A stretch of DNA of 64,000 bases from Megalonaias nervosa (GCA_016617855.1 JAECUM010000807.1:186001-250000); one strand, 5' to 3'. Counted from the first letter of the stretch, positions 1 through 13,200 are shown. Notes: generated by a model not told the origin, from the letters alone. Program-made: numbers and translations.

Positions 1-2332
1 CTTACTCTATCTATCCATGCAAGAAGTGTGTTAGTGAAAATAAAAAATATCTTAATTTTCATGTGGAAACAGTCATTAATTTGACAAATACACCATTTTA
101 AGCATTATATACACAATCTAAATATGTAAAAAGTTGCTGTCCTCAGATTATTGTAAAATTTCAGAGCCTCTTTTTATTTATGTAGTAATGCAGCCATTAA
201 TGAAATCAGCACAGAATGGAGAAAAAATTCCATGCAATATGATGGTTTTACATTAAAATATATATATATAACAAAATGAAAATTTACATTTCTTTTAGTA
301 GATATAAGGAATTATTTCATTTTTAAAATAGAAACATTTTGTATTCTCACTCATGGCTTTGCCACTCATGGCAATACAGTGTTTGCACTTCTTCTCTTCT
401 CGACAATACAAAATGTTTCCAATTCACTCATGAAATATTTTCTTGCATCTACTTAAAATAAAATGTAGAAATATGCTATGTATTAATGTTGGTAATTACC
501 AGAGCTCTAGTTACAATTTGAAAAAACTTGGTATTTTACTCCTGGATATATTTGCATTTTTTGAGAATTCAGTAGATTATTTTATGAACACTGTATTAAA
601 ACTTTTACCATGTATTTAAATATGTATGTAACAGCTTGGTTGAATTGAGGATGCTTTATTTTATCAGGTTCTATTTCAGTTAGTGTTTATACGATGAATG
701 AGGAACACCCAAAATCTGTCCCTATCCGATAGCATATGTTGATCAAATGTGCCAGCATAAAACATTGACATTGCTTATAGCAAAAACAATAACAGCTTTT
801 GACTTAAAAAACATTCTTAAAATGATATAGTTATATTTACTTTGAATGCATTTAAAAAATATGTGCTTTCTTAGTCAATTCATTTGCATAAAATGTGCTA
901 ATATAATTTGTATTGATGGTGCTGAATTACATACACAAATATAGCCATTCATTCTTTATATATGATCCCATTTATTGACTTCAGAAACTATGGATAAATT
1001 GAGATAAAACTGATAATTTTGTTTACTTCATCATTTTACAACATTGTCCTTCATTTTGAGACTTTTGTCTTCAGAGAACAAATATTTCTCTTTCTGTTCA
1101 GTAACTTAAAGTGACCCAGGGTATTTGAATTACTTTATATACTTGCTTATAAATTGAGTCCATCGCAGACTGCATAGACCCAGATCTGCTCTTGCATAAT
1201 GCTCTGGCAGATCTGGTTCTATGCAGTTTGTTAGGAGTAATCAGTAGAACAAACAACATAGACCCTGATCTACCGATGTATTAAGTGACAGCAGGTTAGG
1301 GTAAATGTTGTTGGCAGTTGGACTCGAGTGTATATATTAATTTTGATACACAGATCGATGTTAATATTTTCAGACTGGGTCTGATTTTCAATATTGTTAA
1401 AGAGATATTGAAGTGGGTCACTTGTCTTTTCAACTTACTCTTATGACCGTAGAGATAGCCCATTCTGTTCGCTGTATGTATCTAATTGTGTGTTATGGAT
1501 GGGGCATGCATTTCCTTTTTGTCTACATATATGTGCCTTTTAATAGAAATGTGAAAATCTTAAGTAGTATTCTTCAAATAAGAGAAACTTTTGATTGACC
1601 ATGATAAAGCACCTCACAATGAAAATTCTCAAAGAACACCAATTATTTCTGAATTCTGATTTTTGTAACATGCTTAACAGTAAAATGTATTTGTTTCCTC
1701 ACAGTGATTTCAGCTCTGCAAAATAACATATTTTGCAGGGTTAGGTATATTTTTGATCTTGGCATGAAAATAAGAAAAACAATTCGAAGCTTTAAATCAA
1801 CACTTTGTTTTATTGAGTTGTGAAATATAAATATTGGATTCAGCATTGCATCAGCCAGTGTCATAACTTCACAGCTCTGTAAACGAATGTATTGACTTAG
1901 AAAGCTTATAGTTGTGTAGTAAAGTAAAACCAATATTGAAAGACCACTGCTATTAGGCACCACCAGTCTTGTGAGGCTAGATTCTCATTTGGCAGATTTA
2001 TTTATTGTATAGTGTTATGAGAGACCATTTAGTGTTTGGTAAAAGTGGTAGTCTTTCAAGGCAGGTTCTGTGTTTATAAAAAGAGTGGAAATATAAATGT
2101 ATGTAACAAAGTTCTTTTTATTGTTATTCCCATTAAATGCTATCAGTTTCCTCAATATATGTTGTTTTTTTTAAAAAAAGACTTTTCTTTTTATATTGGT
2201 CATGTGCATCTAGAATTTTTTAACCAGATGGCTCTATACTGAATGTCAGTAGAGAATTGACAAAGTGAAAACTTCATGAAGATTATCTCTTGTACAGTTT
2301 TTATGGAATATTCGTTTTCTTTTCTTCTACAG
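1..2332. other. Intron or upstream part of the EAF-like gene, no exon seen
   Basis: AT-rich sequence with no open frame that looks coding. It ends at the polypyrimidine tract and AG acceptor of the exon at 2333. That exon begins in phase 1, so at least one earlier exon must lie to the left, probably outside the window. The only structured item I see is a foldback element at 1136-1336. Confidence 0.5.
1136..1336 (+). mobile_element. Foldback MITE, copy A
   Basis: The ends are inverted and related: TATATAC followed a few bases later by GAGTCCA on the left, with the reverse complement on the right. Inside are further inverted blocks around the motif CAGATCTG. A second copy lies in the opposite orientation at 58276-58486, and the two align over the whole length. 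There is no coding capacity, so this is a short non-autonomous DNA element. I cannot name the family. Confidence 0.7.
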
Positions 2333-2428
2333 ACAACTCACCAATAGGTATGATAAGTGATAGCAGTGCCAGTGAGGATAGTGACATTAGTTCTTCAGGC
2401 AGTGACTCAGAACCAGAAACTCCTCAAG
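2333..2428 (+). CDS. EAF: EAF-like gene, internal exon (acidic serine-rich segment)
   Basis: The exon is bounded by a TTCTTCTACAG acceptor and a GTATAC donor. It is 96 nt long, begins after one base of a split codon and ends with one base of the next, so it is symmetric (phase 1-1). It encodes a run of Ser, Asp and Glu including SSGSDSEPETPQ. It joins in frame to the exons at 5374 and 9992. ELL-associated factors are nuclear partners of the elongation factor ELL and have a serine/acid-rich transactivation tail. The identification rests mainly on the C-terminal exon; the conserved N-terminal domain is not in the window. Another nuclear acidic-tail protein is possible. Confidence 0.6.
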
Positions 2429-4657
2429 GTATACAGTCAAACATAGTCAAACACATTTTTGTAATTCTTTTAGTTAGATGACTGTAATTACTTATTTGCA
2501 GAAATTGTTCATATTAAAAGAACCTGAAGATTTAATTATTGTAAGTTTGGGGTCAGGGTTCAGGAGTTAATAAACAATAGACATCATTGTAATATGACCC
2601 TCTGCATTTGATTCAATGAGATTTTGCCCAGGACAAGACAGTTTTACAATGTTTGATCTATATCTTGCAATTTTAAAAATACTTCGCAGTTACTTTTGAG
2701 TGATGCATGCTTTTGAAAAAGGAGAGAAAATGCATAGGTCACCATACTTGAAATAAACCAGCAACAACTTTTGATGAATGTAGATAAAAGTAGAGTGAAA
2801 GTAATGCAAGTATAACCAGATGCAGGTGGGAATATTTTCTTAATTTTACTGGACATACATTGCCCCAAGAGTCCTTTATTTTTAAAATTTTTTAGTATGT
2901 TTAGTGTGTACATATTTTTGCATATTGTTTCAACCTTATTTTGTAGCAATACAATTGTCATGTCAAAGCAACATGTTATTATCAAAGCCGCCATAACATA
3001 ACTTGACTGTTGGATAGAATGTTTTAAACTGATCTGTTTATTTTACAGTTGCATTTAACAGAGGTAGATATTTTCTGATTTATTTTGTATTTGGACATAA
3101 TATTTTTGGTCACTGACTATAAAGTTTAATAAAAAATTTTTTAAAAATTTTGTTCATGTCTTAATATCTGAGCGTATGGTATGACCTTGTATCTGCCATG
3201 TGTCATCTGTCAGCAGTTGGCATTTTTTAACTACTTCTCAAGGACAATTTTACCATTTTCAACTGTAGTTAGCAGAGAGCATTAAATAATGCCATTCTGC
3301 CATTGAATATGGCAGCTGTTACTAAATGCAGAAACACCTTCAAGAAACTCTTTCTCAAAAACCAGTGAACAGAATTTGATTAAAATTTACAGAAAGGATC
3401 CTGGCATAAATGTCTTGGAATTTTGTACATATTTGGCCTACAGACATGGCCACCATTGCTGTAATTATGAAAGACAGAATTTGACCAAAATTGGAAAGTG
3501 AGCATTTGTGTATAAAGGCTTTTGAAGATTTACATGCAAATAATGCAATAATCAAACTTTGTACCAACTTCGGAAAAAATAACTGCTGAATGGAATTTGA
3601 CCAAATTTGATTGAAAGCATTCTGGCATGAAGACCTCTCAGGTTTATGCAAATATTGCCAATCTTAACAAATGTGGCTTGTGCTTCATCAAATACAAAAC
3701 TTTTTAAATATCATGCTAACCAGGAACTCTCTGGCCAGCTGCCCTAGCATTTGACTTTTATGTTGAGTCAGCCAGGTTAGCCATCTCAGTCTCTCTTTCC
3801 ATTATCTTTTGTGTTATATACATTTTGCAAATTTTAAGATCTTTATATTTTATATTTGCTTTTCTTGTACTTTGTACATTTTTTTTTGGAATGGTTTATC
3901 ATGCTATATTTTTGTGCTGGTGTTTATTTTAATATTTAGTTTTTCAGTTTAGAGCAACTATTGTGCTGAAGTGCCATAAAATGCTATTACATACTTTCTT
4001 CCTTGCCTTTAGTTAGCAGAAAGCTGCTGGCATCCTTATCAATTGTTTTAGGGGTTGGTGTTGTGGCTTTTGAAAGTCATATATTTTCAACATCATTTGT
4101 TTTATTCAACAGACGTTGGAATAATATTTCTGCATGTATAAAGATTATACCCTGAAATACCAGGAGTTTCAGTCTCAGCTTCTATGTCATCAGAATGTCA
4201 TTCACATGCAAGACACAAGGCCCTTGTTTGTGACATGTTAACAGTTAAACTGGAAAGGTGTACAGTCTATAATTGAGTCTGCTTGTAAGAAATCGTTGGT
4301 ACCCTGATCCCAGAGACTGGTTTTGTTTTAAATAATTTAATTAAAAACAGGATTAATGCATAGACTATACTTAAATATGAACTTTTTTAGCACCTGATTG
4401 TGATAAATTGTGAATTTGTTTTACATTAAAATACCCAGCCAAGTCATACCAAAGAATTATAAAAATGGTACTAACAGCTGCCTCACTAAGTGTTAGGATT
4501 GGTTGGCCTGATATCAGGATAATGAGAATGGGTGGGACATGATGCTACATGTCTGTGGCATGATGCCCTGGTGCTAGACATCACTATAAACTGCCACACT
4601 GCAGACATCGTAGCGATATGACTGAAAAATTGTTAAAGCTACATTAAAAATCCAAAT

Positions 4658-4688
<31 letters not shown>

Positions 4689-5373
4689 TTTTTCAGCAAA
4701 AGATTAAAAATATTATTTCATTTTATTTGTTGTAAACACAATATTCCATTAATCACAATCCCATGGATTATGATCATTATGTCAAGAAGCAAGAAAAGCC
4801 CTGTTTGTTAGTGAACACGTATTTTATAAATTTTATTAACTTGATTATTAATTTAAATGATGAATCTCCAATGCAGGTAAAACTTTATACACTGAATTGT
4901 CTTCAAGCACCTATCTGGCTGAAAACATAGCATATGCATAATATTATAGAAGTCTTCTGTTTACAAATGTAGAATTTAATTTAATTTTCCTCCATAATCT
5001 AAAATAAAAAATTCCTTTGCTGTAAAACTTAGCATTTCTGTGTTATTTTTTACTAAGTGATTTTGATTTCATCTTTAGGACAGATGCATTTATTAATAAA
5101 ACTCAGACTGTATGACACGTGCATTTATTATAACACTCAGACTGTAGGACATGTACATTTCATGCAGTTACCATTTTTAAGTGTGAAAAGGGAATATTAT
5201 TTATATTATCTTGCACAACTGAAAATTTCACATTTATAAAATGCACATACAGTTTCATCTACAAATTATCTTTTTTCTTATGTTTTTTTTGTTTTTGATG
5301 ATTGTTGAAAATTAAGGTGATTTTTCATTGTATTTATGATAATCATTCTAGTATTTATGCAAATTATTTTCAG
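2429..5373 (+). other. Intron between the first and second visible EAF-like exons
   Basis: GTATAC donor and TTATTTTCAG acceptor. It contains a short (AC)n run at 4657-4686 and a degenerate sequence repeated with loose spacing around 3350-3660 (the motif GAATTTGA(C/T)(C/T)AAA recurs). No gene is seen in it. Confidence 0.55.
4657..4686. repeat. (AC)n microsatellite
   Basis: About 15 uninterrupted AC dinucleotides inside an intron. Confidence 0.95.
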
Positions 5374-5448
5374 TGAAAGCAGTCAATGCAACATCTAATA
5401 CTGCTGCTACTTCTGCTGCTTCAAGTCAACCAAGAATATTTTCACTAA
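5374..5448 (+). CDS. EAF: EAF-like gene, internal exon (Ala/Thr/Ser-rich)
   Basis: A 75 nt exon with acceptor TTTTCAG and donor GTAAGT, again phase 1 on both sides, so it joins both neighbours without changing frame. It encodes KAVNATSNTAATSAASSQPR followed by a short hydrophobic stretch. Low-complexity Ala/Ser/Thr spacer sequence of this kind is expected in the unstructured tail of an EAF protein. No domain can be assigned to it alone. Confidence 0.6.
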
Positions 5449-6029
5449 GTAAGTTGATTTTACATATGTGTTGTGTTACCAAATTTAGATCAATATACAT
5501 GAACTCGATGACAACTGGTACCCAATGAAAATTAGCGAATTAATAGTATTTGGCCTGTTTTTAGTTGCTCTTTCAGGCTTGGATTGAAAGTTTTAAATAA
5601 TAAGAATCATAGAAATGACATTGTTGATAAGTAGGTATGTCATCATATTTTAGCTTTATTGGTCAGGAGAACTTACGCAATAGCATGTTGTATATCATCT
5701 GTCCATTGTCAGTCCATCCATTAGCATGTTTATTGTTGCTGCTTCTACTACACTGTACCAACAACTTTCTGGTGTTATAGACTAAAAACATGTAGTTTTC
5801 TGCATCACATGAAGCAATTTTAAGCAAAATGCTTGTTTCAAAGGCTTTTAAAAAATTTGTAGCTAGCTTGCTATAGGCTATAAAACTTGGAGGATGCAGT
5901 CAAGTTGAGTGAATTTTAGTTCACCTGACTTCAAGGCCAAGTGACCTTATGGTATGCAGCTGTGTTTGTCATGTGTAGTGCATCGTCAGTCATGTATCAG
6001 CCAGCCTTTGCTTATTACCAATCTGGAGT

Positions 6030-9000
6030 CTATGTTTCTGGTCCATTTTTAATCAAACTTGGAATATGGATATATCAGTTATGAGCAAGATCCATGCATA
6101 TTAAAAAGATGATATTGTATTTGATTGACTAACCTCAGTACCACTTCGAAGGCCACATTTCTGATCAAATTTTGATTACCTTGGAATTTATGCTTATGTT
6201 ATCAAGATCTTTGTTGAGTTTGATAACAAGTGAGATCCATACATATTTATGGAGTAATCTTGTGTTACGTGTAGGCTCGTACAATAATAACAAGAGAAAA
6301 GAGTGAAGACAACAAGCTTTGTATATTTTAACAAAATAATTTATTTCCCTAGAAAACAATGTAAAAATTGGAAAATGGGACTTACGGTTTGTGAATATAA
6401 TCCAAAATTTAATCCTAAGAATGAAGAATACAAGTCCTATCACTAAATAGTTCTATTAGAATCCAGGTCCGAATCTTGACAACGTTCCAATATGGAAGGC
6501 GATGATGTCAGATGTGGTCCTTGTACAAATAGCAACAATTCCTCAATTGAATCACAGTTTATGTTTCCGAATAATTCTAGAATAAATTTCCACTGAATTT
6601 CTTTCTCCCAGAATTTATAAAACACTACACTCGTTTGGTTTTCTAGAGAATAAATTATTAAATTCCAAAACAAATGAACTTCAAAAACAATCTGGTTTCA
6701 ACATAAAAACCTATCCAGCCTTCAAGGTTTCAGAATACAACTGACTGACGAGCGCTCAGAAAGGGTTATTATATCCAACAAATTATCATCCCGTTCTTGC
6801 GAGATAGATTACATGGTCTCTTAACATTTGAAAAATGCAATAAGAAAAATTTTATTTGTCACGTAGGAAGAATCCCTATCTACTCTCACTCTAAAATAAA
6901 TTTAAAAATAAAACATTGTTTATTCAGACTAGACGAAATGACCTTGGCAATAGCCAATCGTTTTCGCGTAGCACTTACACTACCGCGGACCAAGGGGAAC
7001 TAAAAATATTACTCATGTAATATGTTTTACATCTTAGATAAACAACATTACTAAAAGAATTTTGAATCCCATGAAAATAATCATTACAATAAAATGTAAT
7101 GAAACAAAAATAAAATAAAAAAGAATTTTAAACGTAACACACAAGCAATTTAATTACATATATGTAACACTTGCACGTGATTTGCTGAGCATGTTAATAC
7201 TCCGGAAGCCACATTTGTGATCCAACTTTGATCAAACTTAAAATATGAGCTTTTGTTATCAAGATCTTGGATAGGTTTGATAATGGGCTAAATTAGTTGC
7301 GTATTAGTGAGTTATACTTGCATCTGTTTAACTAACCTTATTACCACTCTAGAGGCCAAATTTATGATCTGATTTTGATAAAACTTGGAACATGCATTTG
7401 AATATATAACCACATTTACATGGCTCATGATAAAGGCAACTTTTCCCTAGGCTAATTCGAAACCTTGCATCATGTAACACATCTGATACAGGTTTAGATT
7501 TCTTACTGTTGAGGGTGACATAAACTAACAGTGGTTGCATAAAGGGACTGTATAATCAAAGTAGAAGAATGACAGCAATATAAAAACTTGTAATTTTATT
7601 AAGAAAAAATTGTTTAAGGTATCTAATAAACACATCATTATTTCAATAACTTGTTCTAGATGTTTATGTTGCATCTTGTTTTGTAACAGGAAGGACATCA
7701 AATAATACTCAACCCTTTTGGGTCTTACAAAATATGATGTCCTTCCACTATCATAGTCAATAATGTACAAATACCCAGATCAGGTTACTGTACCGATAAC
7801 CTTGGACAAGTTGGATAATAAATGAGATACACAAATATTTATGAAGTTATCTTGCTTGTTGCCATTCTGTAAGCCATATTTCTGATCTGATTTTGATCGG
7901 ACTGGAAACATGGGCTTAAATTATCAAGATCTTGGACAAGATTGATAATGAGTAATATTGATGCATATTAGTAAGGTAATCTTGCATCTGTTTGGCTTAC
8001 CTTGTTACCTCTCAGGAGACCAAACCTATGATCAGATTTTTATCATACTTGGAGTATTTCCTTTTATCATCAAGATCTCAGGCAAGTTCGGTAATTAGCA
8101 AGATCCACACAAACTTTATGAAGTGATCTTGCATCTGATTGGCTGAGCTTGTTAAGTCGTATTTCTGATTTGATTTTCATCAAATCTGAAATATGGGCTT
8201 ACAATATCATGATCTTGGATAAATTCAATAATGAGTGAGATCTATGTATGTTAATACTGTGACCTTCCATTTTATTGACTGAGCTTGTTACCACTGTGGT
8301 AGCCATGGTTTTTTTTTTTAATTTCATTTGGAACAAACTTTGAATGTCAACTTGTTTGAGTAAAATTGTGCATGAATTTGTTGATGCACAGGATTTACAC
8401 ATGTTAATGAGGTGAACTTGCATGTGATTGGCTTAGCATGTTACCACTCTAGAGACAGTATTTCTGATTGGCTGAACTTGTTACCAATCTAGAGATAGTA
8501 TTTCTGAATGGCTGAGCTTGTTACCAATCTAGAGACAGTATTTCAGATTGGCTGAGTGTGTTACCACTATAGAGACAGTATTTCTGATCCAGTTGTGATT
8601 AAACTTGGTAAATAGATGTAAATCACACGATCTTAGATACATATTAAGACAGTGATTTTGCATCAGATTGGCTGAGCCTGGCAGCACTTTCTTTCTGATA
8701 TTTTTTATCAGATTTGGTTAACATGTATCATCAAGATATATAATATTGTAGTATGAGCAAGATTTGTGCATAATAATGAAGTGATCTTGCATATGATTGG
8801 CTGCACTTCTTACCACTTGAGAGACTGTATTTCTGACCTGATTTTAATCAGACTTGGTATCTAAGACAACATTGTAAAGATGTTGGATAAAGCAAGACCA
8901 ATAAACATTTTTATGGGGTGATCTTGTATCTGATTAGTTGAAGCTTATTTAACCACTTCATAGACTGTATATTCGATTGAGTTTTGATCAAACTTGGTAA

Positions 9001-9480
9001 ATAGGCCTGTCATCAAGTTCTTGGTTGAGTATGATTATGAGTGAAATTCATGCATATTAATGTAACCTAACTTATCAACATTGTAGGAACTAGATTTCTG
9101 ATAGATTTTGATCAAACTTGTTAAATATATGAGTGAAATTTGTGCGTATTAATGTGACCTAACTTACCAACATTGTAGGAACTAGATTTCTGATAGATTT
9201 TGATCAAACTTGTTAAATAGTCATATATTATCAGGATGTTGGATGAGTGTCATTATGAACAAGACCTATGCATATTAATGAGATAAACTTGTATCAGATT
9301 GGTTATTAAGCTTGTTACTACTCTGGAGAACAAATTTTAATTGGATTTGCTTTATGTTGACAAAAAAACTTACGTAATCATTGTGCATCTGATTGATACA
9401 ATGCATATTATTTGCTGAGCTTGTTACCACATTAGATTTAGAAACTATATTTCTCATCCAGTTTCAATAAAACATTGTAA
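6030..9480. repeat. Degenerate tandem array, unit roughly 130-160 bp
   Basis: The phrases 'gattggctgagcttgttacc', 'tttctgatcagattttgatc' and 'aaacttggtaaatagg' recur in the same order about every 130-160 bases across some 2.5 kb on both sides of the inserted LTR. The copies differ by many substitutions and small indels, so the array is old. Locally, around 8440-8570, there is a recent shorter amplification of the unit 'gattggctgagcttgttacc..agagacagtatttc'. Function unknown. Confidence 0.7.
6263..7169. mobile_element. Solo LTR-like element, copy 1
   Basis: The element starts TGTTACGTG and ends ATATGTAACA, giving the TG..CA ends of an LTR with a short inverted repeat. It is flanked by the 4 bp direct repeat CTTG (6259-6262 and 7170-7173). 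It is 907 bp with no coding frame. Two relatives sit at 59451-61505. On the - strand an AATAAA lies near one end, which hints that the transcribed strand is minus. A DNA transposon with very short inverted ends is the alternative. Confidence 0.7.
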
Positions 9481-9991
9481 ATGGGTTTATATCATGAAGA
9501 TATTTGGTGACTGATTATGTCCAAGAAACTAGGAATATTAATTTTATGTTTACCATTAGAAAATATTTGTATCAGGATATAGTAAAATAGGTAAAATCAA
9601 CATGGTAAAATGTTTGGCAAATAATTTTGATAGAATGGGTTCTTACAATACTACAGTAGTCTGCTTAGTCAAATGGTAAGCTGTTAAATTATGTAAGCCA
9701 TGTGAGTGATGACAGGTCCTGTAGATATGAAAAGAAGTTATGGTTATTTCCAGTAAGGTTTTTAAACTTTCTGGGTCTTATAGGTATATATTATGTATAT
9801 CAAGTAGTAGTCAAGAATGGATATGGTAGAATATAACTCACTAGTACATCCAAAACTGGAGAAAAAACAGCTATTGTGAACAGTACTTCCTGTGGTCTAT
9901 TCCTGTATTACATCACTGACATCATTTAAGTCTTATTTCCCATTTTTGTTATATGTAATGAAAATAAAAGGGAGTTTTCTTTTTTTTGCAG

Positions 9992-10038
9992 GTAAAGACC
10001 TTGAACTCAGTGAATCTTCGGACAGTGATAGTGACTAA
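9992..10038 (+). CDS. EAF: EAF-like gene, last coding exon
   Basis: The exon follows a strong polypyrimidine tract and CAG. With the single base carried over from the preceding exon it encodes SKDLELSESSDSDSD and a TAA stop. The short motif DLxLSES followed by alternating Ser/Asp at the extreme C-terminus is the ending I associate with EAF1/EAF2 proteins, which bind ELL and stimulate transcription elongation in the super elongation complex. The splice phases of the three exons agree perfectly, which supports the gene model. The 3' UTR continues to a polyadenylation signal at 11016. Confidence 0.65.
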
Positions 10039-10354
10039 AAACTTAATTATCAAATATTGATCCATCCTTGCTGACTAGCAATATGATAATCATGCTGCCA
10101 TGGACACATTGTTATTTCTGACATCAGTGTCAACCTCCACATTGCTCAGATTAAGCCATAGTTCATATAGGAACTATATCAAATAGACATATTCAAAAAC
10201 CATGACTGGCAGATGTTCTTATGGCAATTTCATACCAGCCAAATTTTATTGGATTACAGCATGGTGATTTATTTTTTTGGATAATTTTTTGTGGTGTTGC
10301 AAAACTCATATTTTTTGTTGTTGTTTGTAAACTCATGGATATGCCACTGACCGC

Positions 10355-10735
10355 AGTACCATTGATGGGGAAGACAGTTTACACTAGGCAATACTGTTGA
10401 TGTGGAAGACAGTTTACTTTGGGCAGTACTGTTGATGCGGAAGACAGTTTACATTGGGCAATATTGTTGATGGGGAAGACAGTTTACTTTGGGCAATACT
10501 TCTGATGGGGAAGACAGTTTACATTGGGCAATAGTTGATGGGGAAGACAGCTTACGTTGGGCAATACCATTGGTGGGGAGGGCAGTTTACATTGGGCAAT
10601 ACTGTTGATAGGGAGAACAGTTTACATTGGGCAATACTGTTGAGTGTTTATAATGTTTACATTGTGAGATACCATTAATGGGGAAAACAGTTTACAGTGG
10701 GCAACACTGTTGATGTTGGAGACAGGTTACATTGG
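10355..10735 (+). repeat. Minisatellite of about 43 bp in the EAF-like 3' UTR
   Basis: Nine or so copies of a unit containing 'gatggggaagacagtttac' and 'ttgggcaatactgtt'. It lies between the stop codon at 10038 and the AATAAA at 11016, so it should be transcribed as part of the 3' UTR. Confidence 0.85.
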
Positions 10736-11015
10736 GTGTTTAAATTCAAGGTTTGTAGCAATCACAATATCCATATAATTCACATAATTTTCATTGTTAT
10801 ATAAATAACTTCTTGGGTGGTTCAAGAGACTGTTTTTGTGTGCAAAGACCTCCCATACAAGATTTGATGTTTAATGATGACTCTCAAAAAGTAAAGACTG
10901 CTATGGCACATGACTCTCAATCTAATGTTTTCAACTCCTTCATAGCTCTTCACTGAAAAAGAGGAAGGAAAGAGGGCATGAAAATTGTTGTTTTTAACTC
11001 AAAGCGATTACATGT

Positions 11016-11021
11016 AATAAA
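11016..11021 (+). promoter_or_regulatory. Probable polyadenylation signal of the EAF-like gene
   Basis: AATAAA about 980 bases after the stop codon and about 100 bases before the transposon at 11120. It is the nearest clear signal after the stop. Its use is inferred. Confidence 0.45.
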
Positions 11022-11976
11022 GTATTAACTAGATCATTAGGATTATTAATATAAGAGAAATTTCTTTCTGAGATTTACAACTCCTCTGCAGGGTTCAGTC
11101 TTGGATTCAGGAATATATACTGTAGTATCATCAATTTTCATGGGGGACCAATTTTCATGGTTTTCGTTGTTGCCCCGAACCACGACTTTAAATCCCCAAC
11201 AAAAAATGAGCCACATAGGATGATGCTCCCCCCACCCCGTTTTCTTACAGTGTTTCATTCCTAGAGATTAACACAGCTACTAGTATTTGATAAATCAAGA
11301 TCAATACTGTAATCTGGTAATTAAATATTAGCTTTTACATGTGTTTGTTTTATTTTTTATTTTAACCTTTTGAAACAAGAATTATAAATCATTTTATATT
11401 GTTTCAATGCACACATTTGATAAGGTATCCAGTGTCTGTAATTTTACACTCACTGCCTTAAATCAATGTGTGAGGTAAGTAAGGATAGAGAGAAAATAGA
11501 GAAAAAGCATAAGGTATTCAAACAATAGTAATATTGAAAATGAAAGAAAAAAAATAATACAAAATAACAGTATATGAAAATTAAATTTAATACGTATTTA
11601 AATCAATCCTTCATTTGAGTACAACTGTTGTTGAAACATTTAAATCCTTCCAAAAGCACATTTCATTTTATCCATGCATTTTAATCCAAAAGAACAACAA
11701 TCCTGTAAAATGCTATAACTATTTCTTGAAACACTATTATTAATGAAACACTTTGTATATACACTAATTACAGCAGAGTATTAAAGCTCACACTTAACAG
11801 ATTTTTGGACAAAGCTACTGTATCTACATCATGTCAATCAAGTCTCATGGTACTCACAAATGCTTCTCAGGTAAATAATCCCCAAATTGCTGAATTAAAC
11901 AAATCCAGCTTTCTCAAAACCACTGATAATTAGGTCTGATCTTTCACTCATTGTCGCGTGAGCTGCAATTGTCCAT

Positions 11977-13200
11977 TCAGTGTGAATTGGCTTGATTAAT
12001 GAGGTTGCAAGGTTTGCACTGATTGTCACCAGTAACATCTTTTTTTTCCGTAATGGTGTCCATGACCTGTTTAGCATACCACTCGTGGAAGTGTGACTTC
12101 AATTCTTCTTTGTACTCTTTATTTACATTCAAGTCTAGTGGTTGAAGTCGGTCTGTACAAGAGGCAGGCACAAACAAAGGAATGATTCCTCTGTCTTTCA
12201 ATTTAGTTAGCATCTTCGTACTTTGGTGGGCTCTAAACACATCAAATATTGCCACTGCTTGCTGATTGCATTGTGCAAGGGGCAGCCGGTCACATGTTTT
12301 GTTCACATACGGAATGATGACATTATCCACATAACGTATCACAGATTCTTCATTAGTCCAGTGCGAGTCTGTTTGAGTCGCATCCTGGGGGTCAGGGAAA
12401 ACTACACCCTTAGGCAGGCATCTGTCAGTCTTCCCTGTGTAAATGACTTGTGGGGGCAGGAGAGTTCCAGATTTTGATTTTGCAAGTAAAATCGTTATCT
12501 GCCTCTTGTCATCAAGTGCAGAAACTGACACTTGCTTAGATCTGTGGGCTTTCATCATCCAGTTGCCACTTGGCACCAGTTGGCACCCGGTCTGATCCCA
12601 ATTTATTATAAGACAGTCTGGAATATTGTGCTGTTTCACTACAGTGTTAACTTTCTCCAAAAACGTTTTCTTAATGTCTTCAAAATCAGGGGGCAGCTGT
12701 TTTACGCTTTTCATTCCTTTCCGCTTAACAAATCCCATACAGCAAAGTAACGACCTTGCCCAATGCTTGGTGATGCTGATGTGTCCACTGTAACGTGCCA
12801 GCTGGCTACGAGCATGCTTGGTGATCACAGCTTCTGCCCCAGCCATTACAATCCTAATATTGATCCAATCTTGTATCTCCGCATCAAGCATGCTTCCTAG
12901 CATCAAAGGATTGCCCCAAGGTGATTTGGGTAAATTAGAAAGTTTTTGCCTTTGTTGCTTTTTTAACTTTATGTATTGGTCCCGCATACTCTGTACAGTG
13001 GTCTCCCTGGTCATACAACTCAGATTGCTACTGAATTTGCGGGCTGCTTTGGCAACACCATTATCAATGGAGTATCTGGCTGTCTTTGCCCGGATTTCCT
13101 CGTGATAACTGTTATACTCTCCTCGCTTTCTTTTCTGGGACAGAGACTGAAGCAGGGGTTCTACTGCATCATTAGCTGCCTGGTAAGCAAGCACCTGCAT
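11977..13200 (-). CDS. DDE transposase, pogo/CENP-B-like
   Basis: A 407-residue open frame. Residues about 35-75 form a helix-turn-helix-like region (ARYSIDNGVAKAARKFS) of the Psq/CENP-B kind that would bind the terminal repeats. The catalytic core follows: first Asp in INWDQTG (about residue 200), second in AIFDVFRAHQ (about 317) and third in LQPLDLNVN (about 352), the DDD triad typical of pogo-type elements. It cuts and pastes its own element in the nucleus. The start chosen is the first ATG, which leaves a normal N-terminus. No stop or frameshift interrupts it, so it may be recently active or domesticated; the flanking inverted repeats favour an ordinary transposon. Confidence 0.85.
   Translation of the reverse strand: MQVLAYQAANDAVEPLLQSLSQKRKRGEYNSYHEEIRAKTARYSIDNGVAKAARKFSSNLSCMTRETTVQSMRDQYIKLKKQQRQKLSNLPKSPWGNPLMLGSMLDAEIQDWINIRIVMAGAEAVITKHARSQLARYSGHISITKHWARSLLCCMGFVKRKGMKSVKQLPPDFEDIKKTFLEKVNTVVKQHNIPDCLIINWDQTGCQLVPSGNWMMKAHRSKQVSVSALDDKRQITILLAKSKSGTLLPPQVIYTGKTDRCLPKGVVFPDPQDATQTDSHWTNEESVIRYVDNVIIPYVNKTCDRLPLAQCNQQAVAIFDVFRAHQSTKMLTKLKDRGIIPLFVPASCTDRLQPLDLNVNKEYKEELKSHFHEWYAKQVMDTITEKKDVTGDNQCKPCNLINQANSH

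Larger units (their letters stand above)
5449..9991 (+). other. Last EAF-like intron, mostly a degenerate tandem array
   Basis: The intron runs from a GTAAGT donor to a TTTTTTTTGCAG acceptor. It is filled by a diverged tandem array (about 6030-9480) interrupted by a solo-LTR-like element (6263-7169). No coding exon is seen. Confidence 0.6.
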
